64,000 bases of DNA from Phytohabitans suffuscus (GTDB lineage: Bacteria; Actinomycetota; Actinomycetes; Mycobacteriales; Micromonosporaceae). A program made the translations under genes and the position numbers. Shown piece after piece: positions 60,649 to 64,000 of this stretch. The notes beneath the pieces are model-generated. The model was not told where the DNA came from and ran no database searches. It worked only from the letters and a program-made list of their open reading frames with translations. The DNA is taken from assembly GCF_011764565.1 (NCBI RefSeq), contig NZ_AP022871.1, forward strand, positions 620,001 to 684,000. Reading direction: 5' to 3'. How positions within the stretch are numbered: the stretch's first letter is position 1; each line of letters begins with the position of its first letter.

Positions 60649-61719
60649 CTACCGCACCGGGGCGGGCCGCGGGATCGGGCGGTTGAGCAGGCGCATGGCG
60701 GGGACCTCGACCCACCGGTGCAGCACGTAGGCCAGCGCGTACGACACCAGCAGCAGCGCGGTCGCGATGCCCAGCGCCGGCCACAGCGCCCACGGGCCGC
60801 GCAGGTCGAGCAGCTCCGTCGCGGTCACGATCACCGTGAGGTGGACCAGGAAGAAGGAGTACGAGACCTCGCCCAGATGTACCGCGACCGGGTGGCGCCA
60901 CGGGGAGCGCTCGCCGCGCAGGTCGGCCAGGGCGGCCGCCGGGACGAGCAGCGCGGTGCCGACGATCGCGGCGGCCGTGTCGCGGGTCACCGCGGGCATC
61001 CACCCCACGGTCAGGTAGTTGGCCACGAAGATCGCGGTGGCCAGGCGCAGGCCGGGGCCGCGCCAGGCGTCCAGCAGGACGAGCCTGGCCAGCACGACGC
61101 CGAGGGTGAACTCGGCCATCCGGGTCACCGGGAAGACGTACACGAACCAGCGCTCGTGCTCCGGCACGACCGCGACCTCGGCGATCCACGGCATCGACCA
61201 GGTCAGGGCGACCAGGACCAGGGCGATCGGGTACAGGGCCGCGGGGCCCAGCCGGCGCAGGGCGGCGTGCAGCAGCGGAAAGCACAGGTAGAAGAACATC
61301 TCGCCGGACAGCGACCAGCCCACCGGGTTGATGCCCAGGTAGACGAAGTCCTGCGTGTACCAGCCGTGCAGCAGCACCGCGCTCGCGCCCAGCGGCTCCC
61401 AGAAGATCGGCGGTACGCGGTCGGTGACGTACAGCGACGCGACCGCGAGGCCCAGCGCGACGAGGTACGCCGGGTAGATGCGGGCGACCCGGCCCTGCCA
61501 GAAGCGCAGCGGGCCGCGTTCGGGCCGGGCCGACCAGGTCAGCACGAAGCCGGACAGCACGAAGAAGAACGAGACGCCCAGGTCGCCGGCGTCGAAGAGC
61601 AGCTGCGCCCCGCGCTTGGCCACGGGGTCGGCGAGGGTGACGAACGAGTACGCGTGGAGCCCGAAGACCGCGAACGCGGCCGCGAAGCGCAGACCGGTCA
61701 GTGAGGGCAGTCGGGACAC
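60649..61719 (-). CDS. Acyltransferase 3 family membrane protein
   Basis: About 356 residues from GTG 61719 (VSRLPSLTGLRFAAAFAVFG); a longer open frame to 61956 has no family-like sequence. Around ten helices, with LTGLRFAAAFAVFGLHA, GDLGVSFFFVLSGFVLTW, RIYPAYLVAL and NPVGWSLSGEMFFYLCFPLL typical of OafA/NodX-type enzymes that acylate sugars on the outer face of the membrane. C-terminal end HRWVEVPAMRLL is usual. Substrate unknown. Confidence 0.9.
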   Translation of the reverse strand: MSRLPSLTGLRFAAAFAVFGLHAYSFVTLADPVAKRGAQLLFDAGDLGVSFFFVLSGFVLTWSARPERGPLRFWQGRVARIYPAYLVALGLAVASLYVTDRVPPIFWEPLGASAVLLHGWYTQDFVYLGINPVGWSLSGEMFFYLCFPLLHAALRRLGPAALYPIALVLVALTWSMPWIAEVAVVPEHERWFVYVFPVTRMAEFTLGVVLARLVLLDAWRGPGLRLATAIFVANYLTVGWMPAVTRDTAAAIVGTALLVPAAALADLRGERSPWRHPVAVHLGEVSYSFFLVHLTVIVTATELLDLRGPWALWPALGIATALLLVSYALAYVLHRWVEVPAMRLLNRPIPRPAPVR

Positions 61720-61816
61720 AACGCCCGACTCTAGCGAACCCGCCCGCGTCCGGCCCGGTGTCGGCGCACCGGGGCACTCGTTGGAGAGTTCGGTAGAGAG
61801 TTTCGGTAGAGAGTAA

Positions 61817-61848
61817 GGAGAGGCCGCCACGGGGGAAGCGGCCTCTCC
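61817..61848. terminator. GC-rich stem-loop before the acyltransferase gene
   Basis: GGAGAGGCCGC (61817-61827) pairs with GCGGCCTCTCC (61838-61848), ten-base loop. Just upstream TTCGGTAGAGAGT is repeated in tandem (61791-61814). The stem lies in the 5' leader of the acyltransferase on the minus strand and could act as an attenuator; no aptamer-like core is seen. Confidence 0.5.
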
Positions 61849-62039
61849 AACCACTAGGTTACCCCGCTTCCGGCGTTCGTGGGGGCGGCACTTCTTGAGT
61901 GACCGCTCAGTTGTCGGTTGACCGACAAACGGATCGTGACCTGGCCTGTCGGGCATCCCGCGACGCGAGCGAAGTGGCTAGAGTGACCAGCCGAAAGACC
62001 CAGAGACATCCATGGCGGCGGACGGGAGGGCCGGTCACC

Positions 62040-62671
62040 GTGTCCGACGAGGCCGCGCCCGACGCCCTGGTCCGGCGGCTGGGCCGGGAGTACGGCTGGC
62101 TGCTGGCCGCCGTGGGCCTGGGCGCGCTGGTGCTGGTGTGCTCGGTGCCGTTCGTCACCGGCGCCGGCATGAGCTGGAACTCCGGCGACCCGCTCGCCGC
62201 CCCGGTCGAGGTCGCGCCGCAGGCCGGCGGGGCCCCGCCGGCGGTACCGGAAGAGTCCGCCGGACCACCGACCGGCGCCGCGCCGACCGCGCCGGCCTCG
62301 CCCTCCCCACGCCTTCGAGCTCCGCCACCGGGCGGCGACCGGCGGTCCGCACGACGGCGCCCGCCGCCCCGCGCACGACGGCGGCGCCAGCCGCGGCGGC
62401 GCCCAAGGCGCCGGTCGCGCTGGGCCCGGAGGGCGGCCCGGTGGGGCTGTGGCAGATGCTCCGCGAGTACTGCGAGCGCACCTACCGCACGAACGAGGCG
62501 CAGCTGCGGCACGGCACCGGCCAGGCGGAGAACAACTGGGAGTGCCGGCGGCGCGGGGAAGACCCGCTCATCGACATGAACGCCGCCTGCCGCGGCAGGT
62601 ACGGGAGCGCGGCGTTCGCGCAGTTCTCCAACCGCGACGACGCCTTCTCCTGGCACTGCTTCCGGCGCTGA
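62040..62671 (+). pseudogene. Membrane-anchored Cys-rich protein, one-base frameshift
   Basis: GTG 62040 after GGGAGG. A short cytoplasmic start, one helix (WLLAAVGLGALVLVCSVPFV), a Pro/Ala/Thr-rich linker, and a compact C-terminal domain: LREYCERTYRTNEAQLRHG, ENNWECRRRGEDPLIDMNAAC and YGSAAFAQFSNRDDAFSWHC with four cysteines. The linker breaks at CCCC 62305-62308; one added C joins the parts into 210 residues. The C-terminal domain resembles small extracellular modules of actinomycetes, function unknown. Confidence 0.7.
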
Positions 62672-62862
62672 CCCGCGCGGGGCGCCACGGCCTCCGCCGC
62701 CCGTGACCGTCCACGTCGGACACTGCTACCGCCGCGCCGAGCCGGGAAACAGCATGGAGCCGGGCGAGTGGCATCCTGTGCCACCCGCCCGGAAGTTCTT
62801 GGTTGCGTGGTGGGCCGGACCGGGCCGCTGCGTTGGCCAGTCCGGCCGGCCCACCACTGGCT

Positions 62863-62949
62863 GGCCTGACCGTGGGAATCAGGCCGCCCGCTGGCCTGAC
62901 CGTGGGGGATTCAGGCCGTATTTCCGGCCCGATTGTGGGGATCGGGCCG
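62863..62949. repeat. Three tandem stem-loops
   Basis: GGCCTGA/TCAGGCC (62863-62885), the same arms again (62893-62917), and CGGCCCGA/TCGGGCCG (62925-62949), all with a TGGG-containing loop. They lie in the 335-bp gap between the Cys-rich protein and the GH48 gene, which otherwise holds no gene. Possibly part of transcript-end structure. Confidence 0.6.
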
Positions 62950-62956
62950 CTTAGGG

Positions 62957-62989
62957 GACCCGGGTGGGTGGGAACCACCCACCCGGGTC
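62957..62989 (-). terminator. Strong hairpin terminator of the GH48 gene
   Basis: GACCCGGGTGGGTGG (62957-62971) pairs with CCACCCACCCGGGTC (62975-62989), three-base loop GAA. It lies 17 bases after the GH48 stop on the minus strand. Confidence 0.85.
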
Positions 62990-63006
62990 GGTGCTGTTCG
63001 GGCTGG

Positions 63007-64000
63007 TCAGTTCCCGATCAGCCGGTCGTAGTCGTGCAGCGCCATCGCGACGTCCACCTGCGCCCAGAAGCGGTGGTAGGTGAAGGTCGGAGCCGGACCA
63101 CCGTTGAGGTACGCCTCCACCTTCGGCCACTCCGGGTCGTTGCGCAGGAACGAGCGGATGCTGATGAAGGTGCTGTTCGAGTTGATGGCGTCACCGTTGG
63201 GCATGGTGCCCGTGTAGCCCGGCGGGATGTACAGGCCCTGGCCCGTCGAGCTGTTGTAGGTGTCGTCGAACCGGTTGTAGTCGGCCCGCGTCTCGGTGAC
63301 CGCGATGCCCTTGGCGTCCTTGTGGTTCAGCAGGGCGTCGAGCAGGGCCTTGGCCGTGGTCTGCGCCTGCGTGTGGGCCGCCTTGGCGCCGTAGTAGATC
63401 AGCGTCCGGGCGTACGCGCCGGTCACGCCGACGTCGGTCGTGTGGTCCACAACGGACACGTGCAGGCCGCTGTTGTTGACCGAGGTCGTCGTGCTGGTCC
63501 AGTTGCCACCGGGCTGACCGGTCCAGCTCAGCGTCGACGGGACCTGGTACGTGGTGCCGTTGACCGTCGTGTTGGCCAGGGCCCAGGTGACCCACTTGTC
63601 CAGCAGCGCCTTGGCCTGCGCGTTGCCGGTCTCGTAGTAGTACTCCGCGACGCGCTCCATGCTCCACGCCTGGAAGCCGAACCACTGGTTGGACGGCGGG
63701 TCGTGGTAGACGGGCTTGTCGTCGTACACCATGCCGTAGAACGTCGGGCGGCCGGCCGGGCGGGCGCTGTAGTCGCCGTTCCAGCTGTTGGTCGCGCCGC
63801 CGGCGATGGCACCCTCGGCCGACTGGAGCCAGGTGTAGAACTGGATCTGCCGGGTCAGGCTCGTCGCCCAGTCGGTGCGCGCGGTCGAGGACCGCGGGAT
63901 CAGCTCGGTGGTGTTCGACAGCGCCCAGGCCGCGAACGGGTTCTGGTAGCCGCCGTGGTTGTGGCTGGAGCCGATCCGCCAGGCCCAGTCGCTGCTGCCC
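63007..64000 (-). CDS. GH48 cellobiohydrolase (C-terminal part, partial)
   Basis: The frame enters from the right edge and ends at TGA 63007; 330 residues are seen of a catalytic domain of about 620. GSSDWAWRIGSSHNHGGYQN, GATNSWNGDYSARPAGRPTF, YDDKPVYHDPPSNQWFGFQA, MERVAEYYYETGN and THGHT-like FTYHRFWAQVDVAMAL are characteristic of GH48 processive cellulases. No module follows the catalytic domain, so signal peptide and cellulose-binding module, if present, are N-terminal and outside the window. GH48 marks a genuine cellulose degrader. Confidence 0.95.
   Translation of the reverse strand, partial: GSSDWAWRIGSSHNHGGYQNPFAAWALSNTTELIPRSSTARTDWATSLTRQIQFYTWLQSAEGAIAGGATNSWNGDYSARPAGRPTFYGMVYDDKPVYHDPPSNQWFGFQAWSMERVAEYYYETGNAQAKALLDKWVTWALANTTVNGTTYQVPSTLSWTGQPGGNWTSTTTSVNNSGLHVSVVDHTTDVGVTGAYARTLIYYGAKAAHTQAQTTAKALLDALLNHKDAKGIAVTETRADYNRFDDTYNSSTGQGLYIPPGYTGTMPNGDAINSNSTFISIRSFLRNDPEWPKVEAYLNGGPAPTFTYHRFWAQVDVAMALHDYDRLIGN

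Noticed and set aside
61791..61848. Possible riboswitch before the acyltransferase gene
   Set aside because: Only one simple stem and a short tandem repeat are present; no conserved aptamer core is recognisable.
62863..62949. Short tandem repeats that could look like a CRISPR array
   Set aside because: Units are hairpins of 23-25 bp with almost no spacers, only three copies, the third diverged, and no cas genes nearby.

Overview
This is a very GC-rich stretch of actinobacterial chromosome. GTG starts, four-base ATGA/GTGA overlaps, AGGAGG-type ribosome sites, PadR, TetR, ECF-sigma and BTAD-type regulators, and many secreted CBM13/CBM42 glycoside hydrolases fit a filamentous soil actinomycete, perhaps Micromonosporaceae. 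The genus is inference. I saw no rRNA, tRNA or CRISPR array.

Layout. 0-4 kb: a nitroreductase-like flavoenzyme cut by the left edge, a luciferase-like monooxygenase, and a divergent TetR/SDR pair with a palindromic operator. 3.7-6.2 kb: GtrA, a small WGxxGxxG-type surface protein, and gene debris including an Nramp C-terminus. 6.1-9.2 kb: a DesK/DesR-like two-component pair divergent from a fatty-acid desaturase. 10-15.5 kb: DEAD-box helicase, a probable T4CP-like fragment, and a PadR-ABC exporter operon.

15.5-28.9 kb is a polysaccharide-utilisation locus for unsaturated uronic-acid oligosaccharides: heparinase II/III-like lyase, DUF2264 protein, sugar ABC importer, DUF624 (YesL-like) protein, GH88 unsaturated glucuronyl hydrolase, KduI/IolB isomerase, KduD, and two hybrid regulators (DeoR head, LacI-like sensor). 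30.0-36.1 kb carries four secreted enzymes (BNR-4 propeller, GH5-CBM13, GH43-CBM42, GH43-like-CBM13). 37.9-45.7 kb is a second sugar operon: ABC importer, GH39-like hydrolase, galactonate-dehydratase-like enolase, SDR and LacI regulator. These blocks are separated by non-coding repeats: two near-palindromic elements of about 375 bp with CTAG ends, a half copy of one, and five copies of a second repeat with a conserved 12-bp hairpin, plus an IS256-type transposase remnant.

45.8-48 kb: an ECF sigma factor with its membrane partner, then GNAT and MMPL remnants. 50.5-56.7 kb holds the most interesting module: two trypsin-like proteases (the second with a degenerate P-loop half) and a STAND-type NTPase, coupled by overlaps and a triplicated ribosome-site/start unit. 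This looks like an NTPase-protease conflict or defence system. 57-64 kb: a MalT-like BTAD regulator, acyltransferase, small secreted and membrane proteins, and the C-terminal part of a GH48 cellulase.

Caution: at least nine genes are broken by single-base length changes, nearly all in C/G runs. Restoring one base (or removing one, near 49,129) returns each to a full family-length frame, so most of these apparent pseudogenes are probably sequencing errors.
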